Assembly: GCF_005144475.1 (NCBI RefSeq) | Contig: NZ_SWJZ01000022.1 | Coordinates: forward strand, 1 to 64,000 | Length of the DNA stretch: 64,000 nucleotides | DNA from: Rhodobacter capsulatus | GTDB lineage: Bacteria; Pseudomonadota; Alphaproteobacteria; Rhodobacterales; Rhodobacteraceae | Direction of reading: 5' to 3' | In this document: in pieces, positions 43,923-51,381 of the stretch | Position numbering within the stretch: the first letter of the stretch is position 1 | Layout: each line of letters starts with the position of its first letter | Position numbers and translations under genes: made by a program | The notes under the pieces: model-generated | Seen by the model: the letters and a program-made list of their open reading frames with translations, nothing else | What the model was told of the DNA's origin: nothing | Database searches by the model: none

Positions 43923-45173
43923 GTGACCCTGCAGAATGATCCGCCGCGCCATGCCGAAGGGGCGGTCGATTTCGGCTTCGACGAGGTGTTCTTTTCGCGC
44001 ACCGACAAGCGCGGCGTCATTCTGGCGGGCAATGACGTGTTCCAGCGCATTTCGGGCCATGGCTGGGGGGATCTTCTGGGGGCGCCGCACAAGATCATCC
44101 GCCATCCCGACACGCCGCGCGCTTTGTTCCGCATCCTCTGGGACGCGCTGGGCAACGGCTATCCGATGGGCGGATATGTCAAGAACCGCGCCCGCAACGG
44201 CGATCACTACTGGGTCTTCGCGGTGATCCTGCCGATGGAGGGCGGCTATCTGTCGGTGCGGCTCAAACCCTCGACGCCGCTTTTCGACAAGGTTCAGGCG
44301 CTTTACGCCGATCTTTGCGCCCGCGAACGGGTCGAAGGGCTCGACCCCGAGGCCAGCGCCCGGATGCTGTGGCAAGCCGTGACCGAGGCGGGGTTCACCA
44401 GCTACACCACCTTCATGGCCAGTGCGCTGGGCCAGGAACTGGCCTCGCGCGACCTGCGCATGCGCCGCCCCGTGGATCCGCGCACGCAGCGGCTGATCGA
44501 TCTGAACGTGTCGCTCGAACAGGTCACGCAGGAGCAGCGCAAATTGCTGCGCAGCTTCGAATCGCTGCAATCGATCCCGAACAACATGCGCCTTGTGGCG
44601 TCACGGCTGGAACCTTCGGGCGGGCCGGTCTCGGCGATTTCCGAAAACTACCGCGCCTCCTCGCTGGTGATCTCGGAACGGCTGCGCAGCTTCGTCACCG
44701 GCCGCGACAACCTGTGCGACCGGGTCTCGCGGCAGGCGGCGCGGGCGCTGTTCCTGCTCGGGGCGGATCGCGTCCTGTCCGAGATGATCGGCAGCTTCCG
44801 TCACGCCGAGGCGGTGGCGGGGATCGACTGGGTGGCCGAGGGGGCGGGGCTGGCCCGGCTGCGGGCCGCCGGGCGGGAGGACAGCCGCGCCGCGCTGAAA
44901 AGCGCGGTCGAGCATGCCGAGGAACTGACCCGGTCCAGTTCGGAAATCCGCCGCCTGATGCTGGGTCTCGACACGATCCGGGTGATGGGGCGGGTGGAAT
45001 GCGGCCGGTTGCGCGCCAATGGCGGCGGGCTGGCCGCGACGATCGATCAGCTCGATCTGTTTCACGCCGAAATCAAGACCCGGCTGGAAACCATCCTGCG
45101 CCTGTCCGAGGAAATCGGCACTGCGATGAGCCGGTTTTCCAACACCGAATTCGGCGCCGCCGCCAAGCGCTGA
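43923..45173 (+). CDS. PAS-domain sensory protein with C-terminal helical region
   Basis: I chose the GTG at 43923 (CGGAGAAG upstream), giving 416 residues; a TTG 18 bp earlier is possible. The N-terminus is a PAS domain of the Aer type (DEVFFSRTDKRGVILAGNDVF, then LLGAPHKIIRHPDTPRALF, quoted in parts), which in Aer binds FAD. The remaining ~280 residues are helical with no HAMP, transmembrane segment or complete methyl-accepting signalling tip that I can see. It may be a cytoplasmic redox sensor linked to motility or c-di-GMP; it follows the GGDEF-EAL gene by 127 bp. Confidence 0.8.
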   Translation: MTLQNDPPRHAEGAVDFGFDEVFFSRTDKRGVILAGNDVFQRISGHGWGDLLGAPHKIIRHPDTPRALFRILWDALGNGYPMGGYVKNRARNGDHYWVFAVILPMEGGYLSVRLKPSTPLFDKVQALYADLCARERVEGLDPEASARMLWQAVTEAGFTSYTTFMASALGQELASRDLRMRRPVDPRTQRLIDLNVSLEQVTQEQRKLLRSFESLQSIPNNMRLVASRLEPSGGPVSAISENYRASSLVISERLRSFVTGRDNLCDRVSRQAARALFLLGADRVLSEMIGSFRHAEAVAGIDWVAEGAGLARLRAAGREDSRAALKSAVEHAEELTRSSSEIRRLMLGLDTIRVMGRVECGRLRANGGGLAATIDQLDLFHAEIKTRLETILRLSEEIGTAMSRFSNTEFGAAAKR

Positions 45174-45304
45174 CCCGCGGCCGCGCGGCGTGGCGATCCG
45201 CCTTTCGCCGTCTTCATGCCGCAAAGCCGCGACTTGCTGTCGCAGTCGGGCTTTGCCTTGCGCCTGCGCTGCCCTAGAACGGGATTTGAAACAGGGAGAG
45301 CGCG

Positions 45305-47344
45305 ATGAGTGACGACGCATTGGTGATTTTCACGCCCTCGGGCAAACGCGGTCGGGTCGCCCGGGGCACCTCGGTTCTGGCGGCGGCCCGCGCGCTGGGC
45401 GTCGATCTTGACTCCGTCTGCGGTGGCCGCGGCATCTGTTCGAAATGCCAGATCTCTCCGGGCTATGGCGACTTTCCCAAACATGGCGTCAGCGTCGGCG
45501 CCGAGGCGCTCAGCCCGCTCAACGCGGTCGAGGAGCGCTACGATCGCATCCGCGGCCTGAAGGAGGGGCGGCGGCTGGGCTGTCAGGCCTGCGTGATGGG
45601 CGATGTGGTGATCGACGTGCCCGCCGAGAGCCAGGTGCACAAGCAGGTGATCCGCAAATCCGCCTCCGAGCGGGTGATGGAGATGGACCCGGCCACCCGG
45701 CCGCTTTACGTCGAAGTTGCCGAGCCCTCGATGCACGAGCCCTCAAGCGATTTCGAACGCCTTGCGGCGGCTTTGGAAAGCCAATGGCAGATCAGGGGCT
45801 TGCAGGTCGATCTTGCAGTTCTGTCGGGGCTGCAGCCGGTCTTGCGCAAGGGCAATTGGCAGGTCACGGCGGCGGTGCAGGAGGCGGGCGACGGTTCCGC
45901 GCCGCGGCTGGTGGCGCTGTTCCCGGGCCTGCGCGAGGCGCCGCTTTACGGCCTGGCGATCGACCTTGGCTCGACCACGATCGCGGGGCATCTGGTGGCG
46001 CTCGATGATGGCCGGGTGCTGGCCTCCTCGGGGCTGATGAACCCGCAGATCCGCTTTGGCGAGGATCTGATGAGCCGCGTCAGCTACGCGATGATGAACC
46101 CGGGCGGCGCGGCCGAGATGACGGCGGCGGTGCGCGGCGCGCTCGCCACGCTGGCCGAGGCGTTGGCGCTGGAGGCCGGGATCGACGCTGCCGCCGTGGT
46201 CGAGGCGGTGATCGTCTGCAATCCGGTCATGCACCATCTTTTGCTCGGCCTCGATCCGGTCGAGCTGGGTCAGGCACCCTTCGCGCTGGCGACGGGGCAG
46301 GGGCTGACCCTTTCTGCCGCCGAGATCGGGCTGACGCCCATCGCAGCGGGCGCCCGGGCCTATATCCTGCCCTTGATCGCGGGCCATGTCGGCGCCGATT
46401 GCGCGGCCGTGGCGCTGTCGGAGGCGCCCGAAACCCGCGAGGATCTGTCGCTGATCGTCGATGTCGGCACCAATGCCGAGATCCTTCTGGGCAACAGCAC
46501 GCGGGTTCTGGCCTGTTCCTCGCCCACCGGTCCGGCCTTTGAAGGGGCGCAGATTTCGTCCGGGCAGCGCGCGGCGCCGGGCGCGATCGAGCGCATCGAG
46601 ATCGATCCGCTGACGAAGGAGCCGCGGTTCCGCATCATCGGCAATGACCACTGGTCGGACGATCCGGCCTTCGGCACGCCGGGGATCACCGGGATCTGCG
46701 GCTCGGGCATCATCGAGGCGGTGGCGGAGATGCGGATCGCGGGGATCCTCGATGCCTCGGGGCTGATCGGCTCGGCCGAGCAGGTGGGCACGGCGCGCTG
46801 TGTGCCGATGGGGCGGACGCAGGAATACGTGATCCATGACGCCAGCGCCGCGGGCGGGCCGCGGATCACCGTGACGCAGGGCGACATCCGGGCGATTCAG
46901 CTTGCGAAATCCGCGCTTTACGCGGGCGCGCGGCTGCTCATGGACGAGATGGGGGTGGACCGGGTCGACCGCGTCGTTCTGGCCGGGGCCTTTGGCGCCC
47001 ATATCAGCCCGAAACATGCGATGGTGCTGGGGATGATCCCCGACGTGCCGCTGGCGGCGGTCACTTCGGCGGGCAATGCCGCGGGGACGGGCGCGCGGAT
47101 GGCGCTGTGTTCGGTGGCGGCGCGGCGGGGGATCGAGGCGCAGGTGCGGCGGATCGTGAAGATCGAGACCGCGATCGAGCCGCGCTTTCAGGAACATTTC
47201 GTGGCGGCCAATGCGATCCCGCACGCGACCGACCCCTTCCCGGAGCTGGCCACGGTGGTCACGCTGCCCGAGGTCAACTTCAACGCGGGCGGCTCGGGCG
47301 ATGGTGGCGGCCGCCGTCGTCGCCGTGCTCAGATCGGCGCTTGA
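45305..47344 (+). CDS. RACo-like ASKHA/2Fe-2S corrinoid-activation protein (DUF4445)
   Basis: The 679-residue protein starts with a ferredoxin-like domain carrying C39-x5-C45-x2-C48 and further cysteines at 93 and 96. A linker and then a large ASKHA ATPase domain follow, with phosphate-binding IDLGSTTIAGHLVALDDG, GTNAEI and a C-terminal AGAFGAHI. This is the layout of RACo/RamA proteins, which use ATP to reactivate Co(II) corrinoid methyltransferases by one-electron reduction. GGGAGAG precedes the start. No corrinoid protein or methyltransferase is adjacent, so its partner is elsewhere. Confidence 0.9.
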   Translation: MSDDALVIFTPSGKRGRVARGTSVLAAARALGVDLDSVCGGRGICSKCQISPGYGDFPKHGVSVGAEALSPLNAVEERYDRIRGLKEGRRLGCQACVMGDVVIDVPAESQVHKQVIRKSASERVMEMDPATRPLYVEVAEPSMHEPSSDFERLAAALESQWQIRGLQVDLAVLSGLQPVLRKGNWQVTAAVQEAGDGSAPRLVALFPGLREAPLYGLAIDLGSTTIAGHLVALDDGRVLASSGLMNPQIRFGEDLMSRVSYAMMNPGGAAEMTAAVRGALATLAEALALEAGIDAAAVVEAVIVCNPVMHHLLLGLDPVELGQAPFALATGQGLTLSAAEIGLTPIAAGARAYILPLIAGHVGADCAAVALSEAPETREDLSLIVDVGTNAEILLGNSTRVLACSSPTGPAFEGAQISSGQRAAPGAIERIEIDPLTKEPRFRIIGNDHWSDDPAFGTPGITGICGSGIIEAVAEMRIAGILDASGLIGSAEQVGTARCVPMGRTQEYVIHDASAAGGPRITVTQGDIRAIQLAKSALYAGARLLMDEMGVDRVDRVVLAGAFGAHISPKHAMVLGMIPDVPLAAVTSAGNAAGTGARMALCSVAARRGIEAQVRRIVKIETAIEPRFQEHFVAANAIPHATDPFPELATVVTLPEVNFNAGGSGDGGGRRRRRAQIGA

Positions 47345-47378
47345 CGGCGGGGGTGGCATCGCTTATCTGACGCTCAAC

Positions 47379-47452
47379 GCGGGTGTAGCTCAATGGTAGA
47401 GCCGCAGCTTCCCAAGCTGATGACGAGGGTTCGATTCCCTTCACCCGCTCCA
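47379..47452 (+). tRNA. tRNA-Gly(CCC), integration target
   Basis: The 74-nt sequence folds as a tRNA with encoded CCA: acceptor GCGGGTG/CACCCGC, D arm GCTC...GAGC, anticodon stem GCAGC/GCTGA-side with loop TTCCCAA (anticodon CCC), and T arm AGGG-TTCGATT-CCCT. Its 3' 67 bases form the left att repeat of the adjacent element, so the complete gene was preserved at this end. Confidence 0.93.
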
Positions 47453-47453
47453 A
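47386..47453 (+). repeat. attL: 68-bp direct repeat, left copy
   Basis: The repeat begins tagctcaatggtagagccgc and ends cacccgctccaa, identical to 53392-53459 and differing immediately outside (g versus t before, c versus t after). It spans the tRNA-Gly from the D arm to the CCA end plus one base. Confidence 0.95.
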
Positions 47454-47508
47454 CAAATCCGACATTTGCAAAGAAACTCAATGGCTTACGCTATTTTGAG
47501 GTCTATGC

Positions 47509-48609
47509 ATGTCCACAAATCTGCCCACGCGTCACACCACTTTGCGCAGCGGCCACCTCTACTACAACCGCCGCGTTCCCTCTCATGCCCAGCGCGCTTT
47601 CGGCCCTCAGCTTCGGATCAGAATCAAGGATCAGGCGGAAGCGGAACGGCTGACCCGCAGGCTCAACGACCTTTGGGCCGAGGAACACGTCACCCTGCCG
47701 ATTGACCTGCAAGCCCTTCTGGCGGCCACAGCCCCCAAGCCGACAACGCTCACCACGATTGCGGCGGAATATGTCGAGGTCCGGGGGATACAGGAAAACC
47801 CCACGATCAGTTCGGCCCTGATGCTGGCGGAATTGTCGGGAGATATCGCGATCCAGAATTACAGCAGGCAGGACGCAAGGAACTTCACCCAAACGCTTCT
47901 TGAGCGGGGGATGCGGTCAACCTCGGTCAGGCGGCGGCTCAACTGCCTTTCGGCGATCTTCAACTATGCCTATGCCGAATATGAGGTGGCGGGCAGAAAC
48001 CCTTTTGCGCGCGTTCTGATCGCCCGTGAGGGGGCCGACAAGGTGCGCAGGCTCCCCTTCCTGCCAAGTGAACTTCCTGCCCTCTATGACGCCTGTATGG
48101 TCTCTGAGAAGCGGTTGCGCTGGGCGGTTCCAGTGCTTGGCGAGACGGGATGCAGGATTGCGGAAGTGATCGGGTTGCGCCGTGCTGACGTGGCGAAAGA
48201 TGCCTCACACATGGCGATCTGTCCCCATACGGCGAGACGGCTGAAAACCTCCGGCTCTGCCCGTGACCTGCCCCTTGTCGGACCTGCCCGAGAGGCAATG
48301 CGCTTGTTGCTGGCAACCTGCGAGGGCGAGTTTCTGTTTCCCGAATACCTGCGGGAGGGCGAGATACTGGCTACCCATGCGGGAAACACGCTGAACAAAT
48401 GGCTCAAGCGGCAGTCTGGCGGCAAGACGGCCCATTGCCTGAGGCATACCTTCAGGGATCGGTTGCGGGCGGTGGAGTGCCCGTTGGAACTTCTTGACGC
48501 GTTGGGAGGATGGAGTAGCGTGCAAGGCGCTGGGCGGCGCTATGGAAGCGGCTACAGTCTTGAGCAGAAGCGGGAATGGCTGCTTCGGATTTCTTTGGCT
48601 CGAATATGA
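47509..48609 (+). CDS. int: Tyrosine recombinase integrase
   Basis: The 366-residue protein has an N-terminal arm-binding region, a core-binding SAM-like domain (about 80-170) and a catalytic domain. Catalytic residues are seen in GETGCRIAEVIGLR (Arg I), HCLRHTFRDRLR (His-x-x-Arg) and GSGYSLEQK (nucleophile Tyr near residue 350). It should carry out integration and excision at the tRNA-Gly att sites, 56 bp away. The 3' end of this gene is partly repeated at 48,926-48,974. A start at 47509 is accepted because the preceding sequence is the att repeat. Confidence 0.93.
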   Translation: MSTNLPTRHTTLRSGHLYYNRRVPSHAQRAFGPQLRIRIKDQAEAERLTRRLNDLWAEEHVTLPIDLQALLAATAPKPTTLTTIAAEYVEVRGIQENPTISSALMLAELSGDIAIQNYSRQDARNFTQTLLERGMRSTSVRRRLNCLSAIFNYAYAEYEVAGRNPFARVLIAREGADKVRRLPFLPSELPALYDACMVSEKRLRWAVPVLGETGCRIAEVIGLRRADVAKDASHMAICPHTARRLKTSGSARDLPLVGPAREAMRLLLATCEGEFLFPEYLREGEILATHAGNTLNKWLKRQSGGKTAHCLRHTFRDRLRAVECPLELLDALGGWSSVQGAGRRYGSGYSLEQKREWLLRISLARI

Positions 48610-48623
48610 ATTGGGGAAGACAC

Positions 48624-48917
48624 ATGAAAAGAACCGTCGCCGCCATTGCCGTTCTTGTTGTTGCGTCGTGTGACGTATCAACTGCGACCAATGTTCACTC
48701 CTACAACGGAAATTCGGTAGAAATTGAACTCTATGGCGACACCTTCGCCTTTGGCACCGAGGAACAACAGAAGGCGCAACTTGATGTAGCCAAGGCGCAG
48801 GCTGAGGGTGTATGCGGCGGCCCCGCCCGTTTCCTCTCGCGTCGGATGGAAGAAAAGCCGCAAAACGGAATTTACTATGTTCCTGCGGCAAATCTTGCAC
48901 TCTTCAAGTGCATGTAG
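48624..48917 (+). CDS. Small predicted lipoprotein, cargo of the element
   Basis: The ATG at 48624 starts 97 residues with the signal MKRTVAAIAVLVVASC, in which V-A-S-C forms a lipobox. The mature part contains NGNSVEIELYGDTF, an acidic helix (EEQQKAQLDVAKAQAEGVC) and ends LFKCM. It resembles the neighbouring 84-residue protein in order of features: NG-x-S-V/L-E, a helix ending in VC, and a final aromatic-x-C-M/L. Two conserved mature cysteines could form a disulphide. The function is unknown. The gene follows int by 14 bp. Confidence 0.7.
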   Translation: MKRTVAAIAVLVVASCDVSTATNVHSYNGNSVEIELYGDTFAFGTEEQQKAQLDVAKAQAEGVCGGPARFLSRRMEEKPQNGIYYVPAANLALFKCM

Positions 48918-48925
48918 GGCCTCTG

Positions 48926-48974
48926 AGAAGCGGCTACAGCATAGACCAGAAGCGGGAATGGCTGATGCGGATTA
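48926..48974 (+). repeat. Second copy of the integrase 3'-end sequence
   Basis: GAGAAGCGGCTACAGCATAG... to GGCTGATGCGGATT matches the end of int (about 48544-48592) with a few mismatches. The translation GYSIDQKREWLMRI parallels GYSLEQKREWLLRI around the nucleophile Tyr. It stands directly before the second small exported-protein gene, as the original stands before the first. Confidence 0.85.
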
Positions 48975-48999
48975 ATCGAAACTTTAAAGGGGTCGCAGA

Positions 49000-49254
49000 A
49001 TGAAGCGATATGTGACTATCATTTGCACTCTGGCATTCCCCGCAATTGCACAGGAGCCAGTAGCAACGCAATTCAATGGCTATTCCTTGGAGTTATCCAT
49101 AGCGTCCACCTCTCCGATAAACTTGGCGTCCATTCCATCCGAAGCAACGATCAAGGCGGAGAAAGTGTGCAAATCTGTCGGGAAAATTCCCGAGGCGCAG
49201 GAGGTACGAAAGGTATCGGATTTCAAATATACAGCCTTCTACTTGTGCCTTTAG
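49000..49254 (+). CDS. Small exported protein, paralogue of the preceding lipoprotein
   Basis: The 84 residues start with a cleavable signal (MKRYVTIICTLAFPAIAQ). The mature part has FNGYSLELSIAS, a helix ending in AEKVCKSVG and the C-terminus FYLCL. The same order of landmarks occurs in the 97-residue lipoprotein upstream, but here no lipobox is present, so the copy would be periplasmic. The pair probably arose by tandem duplication together with the integrase tail and then diverged. The function is unknown. Confidence 0.65.
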   Translation: MKRYVTIICTLAFPAIAQEPVATQFNGYSLELSIASTSPINLASIPSEATIKAEKVCKSVGKIPEAQEVRKVSDFKYTAFYLCL

Positions 49255-49307
49255 CGCCGGACCGCTTCATATGGAAAACCGTGTAAAGAATTCGGAGAGA
49301 GATTGAG

Positions 49308-50024
49308 ATGAAATATAAGGTCACATCCAGAATTTTTTCCGTTTTGACCGCTTACTCTTTTGCCTGTAGCGCAAGTTACGCCGATGATGCAGAATTAATT
49401 TCTGAGGCAAAAAAATGCAGCGCGCTAGATGGTGCAGGTTTCCGCATGACCTGCTACGACTCAATATTCAAAGGCAACGGAAAAGCGCTCCTCCCCGTTC
49501 CTGCGCCTGAGGCCACGCCGGAACCTCAAGCTCAAGGGACTGAGGGAGAGGAAATCATCGATCTGCGAACCGAGGTTAGCCCGGGTGCTCAGTGGCATTA
49601 CTCGGAAAAAAGGAGCGAACTTGACGGGCGCAAAGACGTTTGGCTTAGCAACGAAAGCATCAACACTCATTCCAATCAAATCGGCACCCCGGAACATGCG
49701 ACCCTTTGGTTGAGATGTCAGGGAAACACAACCTCGGTTATCTTGAGTTTCAATAGCTACATCTCGGACAATCAATCGGTCCCCTATCGCTTTGACGAGG
49801 GAAGCGTTCAAAAGATCGGAATGGTGACCGCTGCGGGTGGCGAGGGGCTTGGCTTATGGTCTGGCGGCAAATCAATTCCATTCATCAAGTCGATTTTCGG
49901 AAAATCGAAATTGGTCATATCGTTCAACTCTTACAGCAGCAGGAATATAGAGTTTTCCTTTGATGTCTCTGGGTTGAGGGATAGAATTGACAACTTGGCC
50001 GCCGCTTGCAAATGGAGTCCGTGA
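49308..50024 (+). CDS. Exported VasI/TagO-like protein
   Basis: The 238 residues begin with a signal peptide cut near ASYA-D. A Cys-containing motif follows (KKCSALDGAGFRMTCYDSIF), then a Pro/Glu linker, then a beta-rich domain with DVWLSNESI, ATLWLRCQGNTTSVI and a C-terminal FDVSGLRDRIDNLAAACKW. This pattern is that of the VasI/TagO family, first named from type VI secretion loci but also found alone. No T6SS genes are in the element, so it is probably periplasmic cargo of unknown role. GAGAGATTGAG precedes the start. Confidence 0.65.
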   Translation: MKYKVTSRIFSVLTAYSFACSASYADDAELISEAKKCSALDGAGFRMTCYDSIFKGNGKALLPVPAPEATPEPQAQGTEGEEIIDLRTEVSPGAQWHYSEKRSELDGRKDVWLSNESINTHSNQIGTPEHATLWLRCQGNTTSVILSFNSYISDNQSVPYRFDEGSVQKIGMVTAAGGEGLGLWSGGKSIPFIKSIFGKSKLVISFNSYSSRNIEFSFDVSGLRDRIDNLAAACKWSP

Positions 50025-50158
50025 GATAAATAATTTCAAATATTTCGCTCCGGCGTTCACCTGCAAGGCTTAAACGTAATTCTTTCCTGCGGACTCAGAC
50101 CCGAAAACCCGCCAAGCCGATTTCCCTTGTCAGAAATCTGGGGGGTCCCAAGCCCCCC

Positions 50159-50701
50159 TTACCCGTTCAACGTCCGATGCACGGTCATGCGGCTGATCCC
50201 CATCACCTCGGCGATCTTGTAGGTGGACAACCCCTCTTCGCTCAGTTGCTTGATTCGATCCCTGTCAATCGTTGCCTTGCGCCCCTTATACACCCCTTTC
50301 GCCTTCGCCTTGGCGATCCCCTCTGCCTGCCGCTGCTTGAGAATGGACCGCTCGAACTCGGCAACTGCCCCAAGGATCGAAAGATACAGCTTAGACGCCC
50401 CATCGCTGCCCTCTGGCGGGAAGGTCAGGTTATCTTTAACGAACCGGATCGAGACGCCTTTCGCGTTGAGTTCCTGCACAATCGCCAGAAGGTCTTGCAG
50501 ATTGCGGGCAAGGCGATCAATCGACCACACCACTACGCTATCCCCCTCTCTCACCCAACCGATCAGGTCTTGCAGCGCGGGGCGATCCTTGGCGGTGGCC
50601 CCTGAGACCTTTTCCTCAAACAGCTTGTCCACTTCCCCTATGTCTTGACGATCAAGAGACTGATCGAGGGTAGAGACGCGACGATAACCGACAGTAGCCA
50701 T
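50159..50701 (-). CDS. Serine recombinase (resolvase/invertase family)
   Basis: From the ATG complementary to 50699-50701, with TTGGAGGTG upstream, the protein has 180 residues. It starts VGYRRVSTLDQSLDRQ with the nucleophile Ser in the YRRVST motif, continues with VVWSIDRLARNLQDL and EFERSILKQRQAEGIA, and ends in a helix-turn-helix (LSTYKIAEVMGISRMTVHRTL). It should resolve or invert DNA at nearby sites; palindromic GGTAAC repeats stand directly upstream. Together with the tyrosine integrase the element carries two recombinases of different chemistry. Confidence 0.92.
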   Translation of the reverse strand: MATVGYRRVSTLDQSLDRQDIGEVDKLFEEKVSGATAKDRPALQDLIGWVREGDSVVVWSIDRLARNLQDLLAIVQELNAKGVSIRFVKDNLTFPPEGSDGASKLYLSILGAVAEFERSILKQRQAEGIAKAKAKGVYKGRKATIDRDRIKQLSEEGLSTYKIAEVMGISRMTVHRTLNG

Positions 50702-50718
50702 AGCGACACCTCCAAGGT

Positions 50719-50785
50719 GGTAACTTATGACTCTAGAGTTACCATCGCGACGGTAACATTTCAACGATTCGATCCTATTGTTACC
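50719..50785. repeat. GGTAAC/GTTACC repeat cluster upstream of the serine recombinase
   Basis: Four hexamers alternate in orientation: GGTAAC at 50719-50724, GTTACC at 50738-50743, GGTAAC at 50752-50757 and GTTACC at 50780-50785; another GTTACC lies at 50872-50877. The first pair makes a 25-bp inverted repeat over the recombinase promoter region. They may be resolution (res) subsites or autoregulatory operators. Confidence 0.6.
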
Positions 50786-51268
50786 ATCTCGGCTTGCCTG
50801 CGCAGTAACAGAAGAATGGCAACGCTGGGGTATGCCCTTGAGTGACTACCTTTCCCGCTTGCACCATCACTGTTACCCTTGGCCGATTTCAGGGGGGAGA
50901 TATGCGCTAGATCGCCATTGCCGCTTTGCAACCACCTCCAGACCGTCGAAGAACTGACCCTGGGATTTCCTGCCCCCTCATTGCCTCAACGTGCCCCTGC
51001 CGAGGGGATTAGCGAACTCTGCATTTCCAGAGACGACAGAGAGGCGCAAAACGAGGCGGATTTCCACAAGTGCTTGATATTGCTTTTATATTATGAGCGC
51101 GAGGCAAGAATCGCGGTCAAGCCGCTGAATCGAAAGGCGAATCACGTCGCAACAGCGGCGTATAATCTAACGCTTTGATTTACTTGACTTTTGACGATTT
51201 TTCTTGGTGATCTCCAGAATCCGTGCTATGGCTTCATCGCCAGTCAAGCACTGGCTCAGCACAGCTAC
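50786..51268. other. Region between the serine recombinase and the polymerase-like gene
   Basis: About 480 bp without an assignable gene. One plus-strand frame with a TTG start (50879-51178, 99 codons) remains open but shows no family resemblance and a weak ribosome binding site, so I do not call it. AT-rich sequence with TTGACT/TTGACG near 51,184-51,196 may include a promoter for the downstream gene. Confidence 0.4.
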
Positions 51269-51297
51269 CCCGCACCGAGAGGATCGCGGGCTTTTTT
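51269..51297 (+). terminator. Rho-independent terminator or attenuator 1
   Basis: CCCGC (51269-51273) pairs with GCGGG (51286-51290) and is followed by a run of six T. It lies upstream of, and reads towards, the polymerase-like gene, so it may attenuate its transcription. Confidence 0.65.
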
Positions 51298-51334
51298 GTG
51301 TCTGCACTCTAGAACTTAAAACTGCCTGCCCCGC

Positions 51335-51357
51335 CCCGCAAGGATCGCGGGATTTTT
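51335..51357 (+). terminator. Rho-independent terminator or attenuator 2
   Basis: CCCGC (51335-51339) pairs with GCGGG (51347-51351), followed by ATTTTT. The right half shares AGGATCGCGGG with terminator 1, so the two look like duplicated stems. The following gene starts 25 bp later. Confidence 0.65.
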
Positions 51358-51381
51358 CATTTCAGCAACACCGAGGAAATT

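Noticed and set aside
50879-51178. A 99-codon TTG-start frame inside the element
   Set aside because: Weak start, no domain-like pattern and biased toward chance openness; left uncalled.
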